Positions 35,527-46,014 of a DNA stretch of 64,000 bases are shown here, one piece after another. Position 1 is the first letter of the stretch; each line of letters starts with the position of its first letter. The position numbers and the translations under genes were made by a program. Source of the DNA: Polytrichum commune (Eukaryota; Streptophyta; Polytrichopsida; Polytrichales; Polytrichaceae); contig OX485807.1 of NCBI GenBank assembly GCA_950295325.1, positions 29,791,666 to 29,855,665 of the forward strand, in the 5' to 3' direction. The notes beneath the pieces are model-generated. The model did no database searches. It saw only the letters and a list, made by a program, of their open reading frames with translations, and had not been told where the DNA came from.

Positions 35527-38500
35527 ATGGCAAGAACTAAGCAAACAGCCCGTAAAGGTATAACCACAATACCTATGTGCACGTCAATGTTATATGAGTT
35601 ATAGAATCCGTGATAATATTGGGCTATGCTGAGTACTTACATGTGCATTGTCTTCTGCAGTATCGGGAGGTGTGGGCAGACGGGTGAATTACGATGTTAA
35701 AGTTTTGGGCCCAGATTTGCAATGGTTCATGCAGTATAGTGGTTTCGGAGAGACAACGGTGCTCTCGCTTTACACGAGGACTGGGCCCAATTCCACATGG
35801 AGAAAGTACATGAAGGCAAAACATGTACTGGACATTCAAGCGGATGGGAGCCGGGTATTGATAATGTGCAAGTCGCCTGAACGGAAGAATGACTTCAAGG
35901 TTGCAGCACTCGTGGAGACTTTCTCATATGCGGATGTGAATGAAGAGCTCAACAATGAGGGAGAGAACATCCGCTTATTGAACGGTGATTTCCTCACCTA
36001 TTGTATACTATATTGCGAGACCAATGTGCACACGAAGTCCGTGGAGGAGAGGTCAGTAATGATCGAGCAGGACTACAAGTCTGCTCTAGCACGAGTGAAG
36101 GTTATAGTTGAGGAGGCAAAGGCGGCAAGGTTAGAAGCATCTTTGAAGAAGAAGGAAATCCGCGATGGCAAGAGGAAGGATCTTGCTGATGTACGTGCCA
36201 CCTCGTCTAGGAAGAAGACGAGACCCGATGAAGGACAACCACTGATTGTCGAAGACACTGACGGCCAGGATGTTGTCTCCAAGAGAGGCAAGAAGAAAAC
36301 ACCCGAGGATAGTCCATTTCTTGAACTCGAGAAGATTCCCAAGCGATCAATGCATGGGCCTCCAGACAAATCGGTTGGAGACAGGTTGATGGATATGGAG
36401 TTGTTCAAGAACAAGTACCAAAGGGTGTGGATATTCGGTGAAGGCGTGAATGGCTATGTCAATATTGACAATATAGAGCGGGGAGATGCAGGGTATAATT
36501 GCCGACCCATATCCGAGGCGCATTTGAAGGAGATCAAGACATGGTTATTCAACTATGTCTTCATTCCGAAGATTCATCCCAACTTCTTGATAATCGTTCC
36601 TTCGGATAGGCGAACTAAACCATTCAATTTTGAGGAGGTGAAGGACAAATCGTTCCACGTGGTAAATGGACAGCACACGTTAGCAACCTGTCTGGAGTAT
36701 GTGAATGACCCTAGCATCACAGATGAGGTGAAGAGGTTTTTCTCGAAATGGCCTTGTAATGTGGTCTGGGCCCCTGAAGGTGATGACGACCCTCTGTTCC
36801 ACCTCTCTGGTGTTCTGAACCTGGATAGTGAGTACAGGAAGCACTTTCCGTCATTTACGGAGTGCATTCAGCACGCTAGGAAGACCTGGATTAGGCGAGG
36901 AAGACCTGACCGAACTGTACGCGAGAAGGCCAGCAACACGGAAGTTTTTAAGAAGTGGAAGGTATTTTTCAAACCTGTGACTTTTGAATTTCTCATTTCT
37001 GTGACTCCCACGGGTGTTCACCCATGGGCGACTATCATGTTGTTGGTGATTGCTAGAAATACATGGAGGTTTTTTTCATAGAGATTGATACATTGCCGGT
37101 GTTTGATACAGGCATTTATTACGTGCGTCATGTGGACGTTCCGCGTGGAGAAGGAGACCAACCTGATCATGGAGCACGTCTTGCCTGTATTGAGCGATGA
37201 CATATGGAGGAAGTGGGAGCGGATATTCAAGGATTACGAGAGTGGTGATTATGTAGACCCGAAGACCGGAGCTCTTATGAAAGAGACAAAGGGGTTTAAG
37301 TCGAAGAAGGTGGTCAAGAACGACCTGAAACAATTTCGGGGCTTGACAGAGATGGAGCTCGACATGGCAGCGAATCAAATCCTCACCACCAGAGATGGAG
37401 AGAAGCACCCTCGACATACCTTGAAGACTGTGCGCGATTGGACGATGAACAGGAAAAAAAAGAATGAAACTTATATCGGGATGGTACAGTGTCTAGACCC
37501 GACTCCATTGTACATTGTCCACGTCGATCAGAAAGAGACCATTGATCGTGATTGTTGGAGAGTATGGAAGTATGCGAATAAGTTTGGTAAACTCCAGCGA
37601 GAACGACTTGTAGACTTGCTTGGAGCGGAGTACCTTCTTGGCGCTATGAACCCCACAAGGAAGAGAGCACCTATTCCAGACCGGTTTAAAGAAGGAGTGA
37701 GGAACATTTTAGGTACACATAACACCGAGGTTACATCCGAGCATGTCGTGTTGTCTATTGACAACAACTACAAGATCAGTGGTGGGACAGTGCTTGCACC
37801 AGTCCTGCACGCGTACATGGACACAAGGTTTCTCCCCGGAGTCCAGGCGGGAAAAGACACTGGGGGGCGTGTGAAGGAGTGTATGGATTCCACTCTGCAA
37901 GGTCTTCGTCGTGATTTCCCAGGCATTTTAAACTCCCCCCAATTGTGGACTGTGATTTCAGAATATCCGGATCGGCATTTCATTCACAATGTGCTGAAGG
38001 CGCACCTTCCGAGCAACGCCAGATTTTGTGACGCCTTATACCATGGCACTAAAGAGGAGAAAATTGCATCTCGCGATTGCTTCTTCGAATCAAATGCTCT
38101 TCAGGTTACAAACTGCATTTTTCCCAATAGGGGCGAATCAAGTTCGGAGGTGGCTGTGCGGCTCTGTGGAGGCCGGAAGATGTTGGACGTCCATGACCCG
38201 GGACGATATAAACGTTATTCAGTGAAAAGGGCGTATTCCAATGAGGAGGCCAAGTGTTTATTCAAGGGGGAGTTGAGGATGCAGACCTACATAGATATCA
38301 TCAAGCCTTCATGTCTTGAGGGGTCTTCTTTTCTCAATATTTGTGGAGGCAATAAGGCGCACATAGTGGCACATGTAAGTAATGAGCATCTTTTCCCCTA
38401 AGTGGTTCTTGAATTTCTGAATATTATCGTTGGTTTGGATGGTGTTTTGGATAACCTAACCATAAACCAGGTTGGGAGGCCCACGGGTGAACACCCGTGG

Positions 38501-41500
38501 GCCTAGACATCCACCTGCTTTATATCCACCTGGTTGATAGCCACCTTCTCGATAGCTTTCCTGACAATTAGTTGGTTGATAAATAGTTGGGACTATTGGT
38601 TTAATTCTATTCGCTTTTGGATGTAGACTAATTTGATTGAGAAGTTATTTATCTCATGCCTTGGTTTTTGCAGGCATTGGGTATGAAGGTGTTGAATATT
38701 GTGCCGGCAGAGATGCTAGAGGTGGCGAAGACGAAGATGATTGCCGCAGTTGACTGGAGCATACAAAGGTGGAATGAGGAAGGAAAATTCGCTGCCCAGG
38801 ATTTGGAAGAGGAAGAAGGGCGTATCGATGTGGATTACATCATTGAGCGCGAGATTGGAAGAAAGCGTGCGAATGACACAAATGAAGAGGACGTAGAAGA
38901 GGAGGAGGAGGAAGAGGTGGAGGAGGAAGATGACCCAGTTGTTGTCCTAGGGGAGTCTGCGGAGGAAGAGGAAGTGGCCGACGAAGAGGAAGAGGAAGAG
39001 AAAGAGGAAGAAGAGGAAGAGGTGGTCATGGACGACGCACTGGCGGAGGCCATGGCTGAGGTCATGGCAGAGGTGGAGGAGGAGGCCTTCAATTACAAGG
39101 CGTCAGCCATGGCGGAGGCCTCTTTGGAGGCCATGTCCCCGGAGCAGGTTCCCTACGGGTGTTCACCCGTGGGGGAGGGGGAGGGGGAGGGTGAGGAGGA
39201 GTGGCAAGATGATGCTTCCAACTTAGAGGAAGTTGGTCGTCCACAAGCCGAGCACAGTGTCCATCACCCTGTGGGATCTTTCTCGTCTGGGATCCCATCT
39301 ACACCCGGCCGCGGGTTTGCACAGTTTGACACATCTAGACGAAGTCAAGAACAACTAGATGTTCAACCTATGGAAGAATATGAGGAGGATGAGCGTCCGC
39401 AGTCAGCTAATCCTGCTGCAAGGTCTGCATCGAAACCGACTGCAAGAAAGAAAATGAAAGCTCCTCGAAGGGGAAGGTCATCTCTACGTCCTGCTAGAGT
39501 TGGAGATCACTCGCGGTCTTCGGAGGCAACGGAGCATTCTGGTCTTTATCGCGAGGTTGAATCTGGCCAAGCGGATGTTCCGCGGGATGCAATCATGTCT
39601 GAAGCTGTGCATGTTGAAGGGACAAACACAGATTTGAACGTCAGCTCACCTGTTGAGGACGTTGCCGCTGCCGTTCTCGAGGTGCTAGGACATGGGCGAT
39701 CAAATCGTGATTCACCTGGTGTTGTGGTTGCAGAAGAGCCTACTGTAGCGGCACCATCCAATGAAGCAGAGGAGGTTATTCGAACCGAAGTCATATGCTT
39801 GGATAGTGATGACGATGTGCCCGAAAGATGCGTAGAACTAGACGTGAGGGTGAAGGTGAGAGATCGAGTTCCACATCGGGTTCGGGGGACGTTTGCTGAC
39901 TACATGACGGATGATTCCGAGGATGAGGATTATGGGAAGCCTGGGTACAACAGAGTGAAACTCAACTTTGTTGATGACCCTCACCCGGTGTTTGCTGGGA
40001 GACCTGACATGGGCAAGGAATCGGATGGGAAGGACAAGGTGCATTTTGCCCCATTTGTAGACAAATACTTGGTAGATGTGCCCGAGAACGTGCGATTGAA
40101 TCTTGCGCATTTGTACAAGTCGTACGACTATCACAAGATGTTCGCTTATCTCTCCACACCAGCGTTTTGTGAAGCAGTGAAGGTGAAACATATTCTTCAT
40201 GCCGCTGCATTAAAGAAAATGAGAAAGAGATGGACAGCGTTCGAAGCTCCCAAACATCGTGATGAACGAGGTCAATTCGCGGGGTCCTCGGCCGCTCAAG
40301 CCGGCAGTGTTGTGGACTCTACGTTGGAGATCATTGACATTACTGGAGTGCCAGAGTCTCCAAGGAGGGAAGTCGATGTTGCAGTTGCGGAGTCCTCAAG
40401 CCCTCATGTCGAACGTGTTGCTGAGGGTCAACTGGCATCGTCCGAAATGGTAATACATACTCCCTTTCCAATGCTATATTGTGTTTGGCGGTGGAAGCAA
40501 ACTCGTCAAGATTTCTAAAAGTGTCTTTGCAACAGGTGTTGGTTGCGGCAGAACGGGATGTCATTCCACCGAGTTCTCATGACGACCCTGCACATGGTGG
40601 GGATCCCCCCCTAAGCCAAGCTCAAGGTATCATATATAGTGTTATTTGAATGCAATTGGTCCCACGGGTGAACACCCGTGGGACCACCTGTTTATACTTT
40701 TCAATTTCCATACAAATTGTTATCTCTCGAGTAATATTTATATAAGGGACTTTTGATATTGTGCCCACGGGTGTTCACCCGTGGGAGATTATGGGTTTGA
40801 GCGTGTGGATCTCATAAGTCATGTGTGCATGTGGTCACAGGTCATACAACCACTGCCGGAATACCACCTTCGGTACGATATTTTCCTCGATCTCGCAAAA
40901 CTAATCCATAAATGTGGAGGCATTCTTTTATCTTGCATACTCATGTGTACCCAACGTGTTGTTTCATTCGATAAAAATCATGTAGAATATACTTTTTCCT
41001 TAGATAGAAATCCTTTACAATAACTTTCAATTTTGTCATCGCCAGATCCTCACCTCTCCAACCACTGTTGTCCATCGGAGAGAGAAGATATGGTTAGTGC
41101 TGGATGTGAACGGGATCCTGGTGAGGTCAACAAAGTGCGACAATGTCAACACCAGGAAGACTCTTGAATCACAACATAGCCCTCAGATAACTGGGGAGTT
41201 GGCTCCACTCTTTCTCCCATATAGTGGCCTCATACCTAGGAGAGGACTGGGACGCTTTCTGCGTTTTGTTCTCTCAAACTTCCATGTTGTCATCTGGTCG
41301 TCGAAGCTTATGAAGAATCTTCAGCCAATTGTCCGGCACTTCTTCAATGGTTGTAGACATCCAGAGTATGTGTTTGGGCAAGAATTGTGTCACACTCTGA
41401 AGGATGAGAGAGGACAAGTTCTTCCTAGTCCTATGAATGATGATTCAAGCTTCTTCATGAAAGACCTGTGCGCATTTTTTGAGTGGAGCCGGACGCATCC

Positions 41501-41828
41501 AGTGCCGCATACGAAGCAACCCAGTCATAGGACTACATTACTTGTTGATGACTCCCCTTACAAATGCATCCCAAACCCTCCTGGGAGCTACATTAACCCT
41601 GTACCATTTATGTCAAACCAAAGCTTGGATACTCTGCATAGTTACCTGCAAAGGCTCTTGAGTTCTCAACAGTATGTGCCAGATTTTGTGGGGAGCAACC
41701 CTTATCCATCAGGACAGGGACCCTTCAATCTAGAGCTGCCAAGTTCTCTGATTTATAAGCAATCATTAGTTAGACATAAAATACTGACTTCTGCCCGTAT
41801 GGTTCCAGAGGCTCAGATGTTAATGTAG
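35527..41828 (+). CDS. gene B: H3-tail mimic protein with FCP1-like domain
   Basis: Seven exons: 35527-35557, 35661-36961, 37112-38374, 38674-40449, 40536-40626, 40841-40872 and 41046-41828. All are GT-AG and in phase, giving 1,758 residues. Exon 1 (31 nt) encodes MARTKQTARK, the exact start of histone H3; exon 2 continues V-SGG, near H3 12-13. Removing Met would expose the Ala-1 that H3-tail readers bind. Exon 2 has a coiled basic region, an LIVEDTD motif (205-211) and NGQHT at 346-350. Exon 4 has a long acidic tract (~930-1010), a second H3-like TARK..KAPR stretch (1121-1130) and a SUMO-binding-like VICLDSDDD (1238-1246). Exon 7 is FCP1/NIF-like: LVLDVNG (Asp1518, Asn1520), VVIWSS and LLVDDSP. 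Exons 5-6 are short and the splicing there is less certain. Palindrome P lies in most introns and in exon 4. Function unknown; chromatin targeting is inferred. Confidence 0.75.
37007..37028. repeat. palindrome P in gene B intron 2
   Basis: Copy with GTTC centre and one mismatch (CCCATGGG right end) in the 150-bp intron 36962-37111. The intron is open in frame, so a retained-intron product is possible. Confidence 0.85.
38478..38503. repeat. palindrome P in gene B intron 3
   Basis: 26-bp copy with GAAC centre and extended GG/CC ends, in intron 38375-38673. Nearby CCACCTG-GTTGATA phrases are repeated. Confidence 0.9.
39151..39173. repeat. palindrome P inside gene B coding exon
   Basis: Single-mismatch copy (TACGGGTGTTCACCCGTGGG). 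It is read in frame as PYGCSPVGE between the acidic tract and a GE-repeat stretch. It is the only copy in confident coding sequence and keeps the frame open. Confidence 0.9.
40658..40785. repeat. two P palindromes in gene B intron 5
   Basis: Copies at 40658-40685 (28 bp including GGT/ACC ends, GAAC centre) and 40764-40785 (GTTC centre). Both lie in the intron 40627-40840. Confidence 0.9.
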
Positions 41829-42070
41829 ATTCCCTATTGGGGCCGCCTATAGTGCACATTTGCACTATCGGTACATTGTATTTGAAATGAGTGGATCTGA
41901 AACTTTGTTGCCTTTCAACTTCATTTGAAACTTGTTTTGGTTTTGTGGATTTTCTTCATGCAAACATGTCATGGTCATGAATGTATCTCACTGGGAGTCT
42001 ACTACTTTGCAACACTGCGGTGTTAGAGAATACCCGACTATTTCCGACCACAGTGAATGTCTGGCATTGT

Positions 42071-42091
42071 CCCACGGGTGTTCACCCGTGG
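42071..42091. repeat. palindrome P between genes B and C
   Basis: GTTC-centre copy, 0.24 kb after the gene B stop. Flanked by CATTG and CAATG, which extend the inverted symmetry. Confidence 0.85.
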
Positions 42092-42312
42092 CAATGTGGT
42101 AGTTGATTCAATGAATGTATCAGGCCACTTGGACAATGTTAGTTGTGTTTTTGGGAATTATGGTTGTCATAGCGAATTTTAATATGTAGGACTTAGTCGG
42201 CTATAATTCATATGTTTTGAACATGTTCATCTTTACTAAAGGGCAACGGACGGGCTCCTCTTGCACATAATGTCCTTCTTCCATGGACTCTTATGTTATT
42301 GTATCCTAACAG

Positions 42313-42897
42313 CATTCCCCATTCCAAACGCGACCTAAGAACTATATTGCCAGTCCACCATGTCGACAACGTCCTCCGGATGCTAACGCCGACTTCGCCG
42401 AAGTGACATCTCCATGCCCTAAGGTAATTCATTTTCCACATGAATCCCAATTTTTTTAGTTGTGTTTCATCCCAGGGATTCTAATATCAATTTGTCGTTT
42501 GTTGTGGTAGACACATATGCTCCAAACACACGATGTTGCGCTCGCGGTTGCGGTGGCTGTTCCGGTCGCGGTTGAGGAGGCTGTTCCGGTCGATGTTGCG
42601 GGTCCGGTCACACGCGCTCGGGTGAAGAGACACCTTTCTCTCCAAACCACTCACCCCAATGAGCCCACGGGCTCGGGAAATAGTTCTGGATGTTGGAGGT
42701 GTAGTTCACCCAATACCACCTCATCCATGTCTGATTACGTGGCTGCAAGGGTGAAACAACTTCGAGAAGCTACAGTTTTGATGGAGGAGAAAAAACGGCT
42801 TGAAGAAGTCAAGCGCAAGCAATGTACTATAGCTCAAAGACAACCTCATGACAAGATGTTGAAAATGATTAAGGATTCATACTCCTCTTGTAGATAG
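42313..42897 (+). CDS. gene C: small coiled-coil protein, partial
   Basis: Two exons can be joined in phase: 42313-42423 (acceptor CCTAACAG, donor GTAATT) and 42511-42897 (acceptor TTGTGGTAG). They give about 165 residues ending KDSYSSCR. The second exon has a valine/alanine repeat (VAVAVPVAVEEAVPV) and a charged helix (VKQLREATVLMEEKKRLEEVKRK) likely to form a coiled coil. The first ATG and any earlier exon are unresolved; ATG 42517 alone would give 126 residues. It lies between two P palindromes near the right end of the large element, downstream of gene B in the same direction. No family recognised. Confidence 0.45.
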
Positions 42898-42921
42898 CCG
42901 GACCTTTATGGTGATAGATTT

Positions 42922-42943
42922 TCCACGGGTGTTCACCCGTGGA
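42922..42943. repeat. palindrome P after gene C
   Basis: GTTC-centre copy TCCACGGGTGTTCACCCGTG plus GA, 25 bp after the gene C stop codon. Confidence 0.9.
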
Positions 42944-43106
42944 TACAACAATTCATATACTTTGTTCACATTTTTTGTGCCCACTGTGGCATCTATGATT
43001 CAATCAAATGATTTTTCGACCCTCATTTGTGTAGTCGGATATGACATGTAGACCTTCCTTCATGTGTTATGGATCTTGCATCGTGTGTTGCATGGCGTTG
43101 ATTGGT

Positions 43107-43476
43107 CACGGGCGTTCACTCGTGGTTAGATGTATTTGTATTCTCTGAGTAGTATTAAGTGCCCATGATAGCTTTTATGATTAGACCCATTATATTTGCA
43201 TACAGTTGTTGACATGCGCATGGTTGTTCCTTAGTGGTATCGACTTATGTTGTATTATGGATATACTAGGCTCATCTGTTGCGGGGTGTTGGTTGGTCAC
43301 GAGTGAACACCCGTGGTGACAACTGGGCTAAGTTTTTATGTGGGCTAGAATAAGCATTATTTTAGCTTATATATATACACCAATGTGCATGAAATAGTGC
43401 CCTAGTCTATGTTGATGACCTTCCTCTTGTTCTAAACCTTGTCAATGATGGCAATTCACGGATATTTACTCGTGAA
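43107..43476. repeat. three degenerate P palindromes near the right end
   Basis: 43107-43125 (CACGGGCGTTCACTCGTGG), 43298-43316 (CACGAGTGAACACCCGTGG) and 43455-43476 (TTCACGGATATTTACTCGTG core). They decay in step towards the terminal repeat. Confidence 0.65.
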
Positions 43477-43522
43477 CCACGTTCCCAATGCACGTTCCCA
43501 TTGGTACGAATTGTCTCATAAT

Positions 43523-43556
43523 GGCCCAATTGGCTCATTTTAGTTAATATCCCCAT
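43523..43556 (-). repeat. right terminal inverted repeat of the large element
   Basis: Inverted partner of 13172-13205, identical over the outermost 23 bases. Just inside, on the minus strand, are two GGGAACGTG repeats. CATC follows at 43557-43560. Confidence 0.85.
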
Positions 43557-45361
43557 CATCAACAAGATGCGTCAAATATGCACTGTAACGTATGTTCAAG
43601 TAGTGTGCCTATTAAGGACCATGAGGATCAAGAACTTCAATTTGCATACATTATCTAACTACCAACAACAACAAAAGCCCATTAACATGTAAATTACAAA
43701 ATAAAGACAATACACTTTCTCGATCCTCGTAGACACCTATGTCTTCTGAAGCTATTGAATATAAAAGGGATTAAGGTTAATATATAGTACATTAGCATCA
43801 TAAAATTTTATACAATATTCAAACTTGCAAAGCAAATGGCATTACATTAGGTGTCCTCTTCCTCGAGGTCCACATGTCTAGTGAGGTAGCATTCGGGATG
43901 TGACAAATAAATACCTAAACTTGGTGTTTTTTTTCCGAATAATTAAGGCTTTATTAAATTTTTATAGCAACCATGGATTGGCCATTTCAATGCAACTTTT
44001 AGAGTAATCTTCAATTTTTTGGATAATATCTTATTCCTATGCTTCGTCTTCATATAGTTTCACATTGAAAATGCCTTGTCACAAGTTGCCGTACTAACAC
44101 ATTATATTCTAGCAATCTTATCAAAATTCACTAAATTCTCGTGCTTGACCTTTAGAGTTATTATTGCCCATAAATATTTAAAAGGTTTTTACAACCAATA
44201 TGTTGTCATTTGTATTCCAAAGGAAAAAATAAAAAGGATCATTTGAATTGCAATGGAGTTTATCAAAAGGGGATCCTTCTATTAAATTCCCACTCAATAC
44301 CACATGGAGCACATAATACCTGAGTCCAAATTAGCCACATCCCAATTAGCTGTACTAACTTGACACGACGGCATATTGGTCGGATCCAACATTCAGAAGC
44401 ATTAATGTGATTGTATTTACAATTGAATTTCTAACACTTCACACACCCACCAAAGTAAATTGCCTTTGCAGAATCAAAACATCCATTTCATTTGCATATC
44501 ATGATACTTTGCACACTGAACTTCACTAGATAATTTTTTCATATATCCATCTTGTGAAAAAAATCATATGAGTACGTGGTATCTGGCGCCTTCATTGAAT
44601 GTGTCATAATTAAATTTGCAGTCTCTTTAATGAAAAATATACGGATTTGAACAAGGTATGTTTTCACATTGTACTTATTACTGTGTCATCTAATAATTTG
44701 TGTTAAATATATGGGATAACATTGAAAAGACATCTAAATTATCAATTAAAAAAGGCGTATATAAATATATGATTTTTTAATGTATTACTTACCTAAATGC
44801 ATCTTTCATAGAATTTGGATTGTTAAAGAAGGAAGTTATAATATTTTATGAAGAATTGCATAAGGTTGTCACATCTTGCCACTGTAACAATCATCTCACT
44901 TTTTGGTATATTTTTAAATATTTAAAAAAATCATAAGTTTTTTTTTCTTTTTATTGTAAAATTTTCATGTTTGCATAATTACTATGCATGGGTTGCAATT
45001 GAAATTAAACATTAATTTTTTTCTTTGAATTTTTTGCAATCATGGAATTTTTTTATATGTAGCGTTGCCAAGTTTAACCTCTAAGTCACACAACTTATTG
45101 ATGTGAGAAATTACCTTTTAGTTCTTCATTTTTGCTGCAATATCATTTTTATTTATTTTTAATATTTCATTGATGTTGCTATATAGTAACCAAATCCTAC
45201 AAGGTTGTCAAAAGTTAGACCCTTTTTTCTTATACTCCTTGTTAGTGCTTGAAAAAATATGCATGCAATTGTTTTTCATCTTTAATGTGCAGTAAGGTTA
45301 GAAAGACACATGAAGAAAGATTGCCCTTAATGATAGAAATAAATACAACAATGATACATCA

Positions 45362-45400
<39 letters not shown>

Positions 45401-45685
45401 TCATCGACAATATTTCTAAAAAATTGAACCCTATATAATATTTTTTAATAAATCACCAATTAAGAATATTAAAAACTCAATACATTTAAAAAAATTCATT
45501 GTAGAGTTTTTTTGCTAAATTAATTTCTATCTTCACAACAATGAACACAAATCAAAACATATGAGAAATGAATGAATTATTTTTCTACAAAGTTAGTAAC
45601 TTAAAATAAAGCATGCATGACTTCATCACACGTATACATTCCCTCAATGAAGCCTTTATCCATGGTGCCATTTTCTTGTTGCCTT
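43557..45685. other. AT-rich DNA with an (AT)n run, no gene found
   Basis: Very AT-rich with many T/A runs and an (AT)n microsatellite at 45365-45394. No coding frame of note. Confidence 0.5.
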
Positions 45686-46014
45686 GGGGGGGGGGTAGTC
45701 ATTGGTTGGAGTAGCAATATACGTGCGAACAAATGATAGGGTATTTTAAAAACATGGGAGCAAAAATTATAATTGGGCTTAAGAGTAATATAGGGTATCA
45801 AAAATGCCACTGGACATCTTTAAAGTACTATAGGGTATGGAATAATAGGTAATTTGGAATTATAAGTAATGCGAGCCATTTTCTATTAACCCAAAGTAGA
45901 AATTTACATAATGATAGCATGTGAAAAAAAGAAGAGAATTGAAAGTAATACCCCCCTATAAAATAGTGGTTGTTCGCACCTATATCCTTAACTTTTTAAC
46001 ACACTATCCCCCCC
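45686..46014 (+). mobile_element. G-run/C-run MITE, complete copy 2
   Basis: 329 bp, nearly identical to 24529-24865, in the same orientation, with G run, TAGTCATTGGTTGGAG, and the C-run end. High similarity implies recent spread. This copy lies outside the 30-kb element. Confidence 0.85.

Larger units (their letters stand above)
13172..43556. mobile_element. ~30.4 kb terminal-inverted-repeat element
   Basis: The left end 13172-13205 and the reverse complement of the right end 43523-43556 agree at 31 of 34 positions; the first 23 are identical (ATGGGGATATTAACTAAAAT and three more). CATC flanks both ends (13168-13171 and 43557-43560), a possible 4-bp target duplication. Short GGGAACG repeats lie just inside each end. 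Inside are divergent genes A (13.7-16.6 kb, minus) and B (35.5-41.8 kb, plus), small gene C, and every copy of the CACGGGTGAACACCCGTG palindrome in the window. The middle holds later insertions, including a complete hAT and G-run MITEs. I do not recognise the superfamily; 4-bp duplications are short for Maverick-type giants. The boundaries are seen directly; treating the contents as one mobile unit is inference. Confidence 0.8.

Noticed and set aside
35527-35557. Fragment of a histone H3 gene or retrocopy
   Set aside because: The match covers only the first ten codons, ends at a donor site, and the joined exon continues as a different long protein; no globular H3 sequence follows.
38835-39092. 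Serine-rich protein on the minus strand
   Set aside because: It is the reverse complement of the acidic tract of gene B (GAG/GAA read backwards as serine codons).
13379-43476. CRISPR-like array of palindromic repeats
   Set aside because: Copies are 22-28 bp palindromes scattered over 30 kb in introns and intergenic DNA with no regular spacers or cas genes, in a plant nuclear genome.
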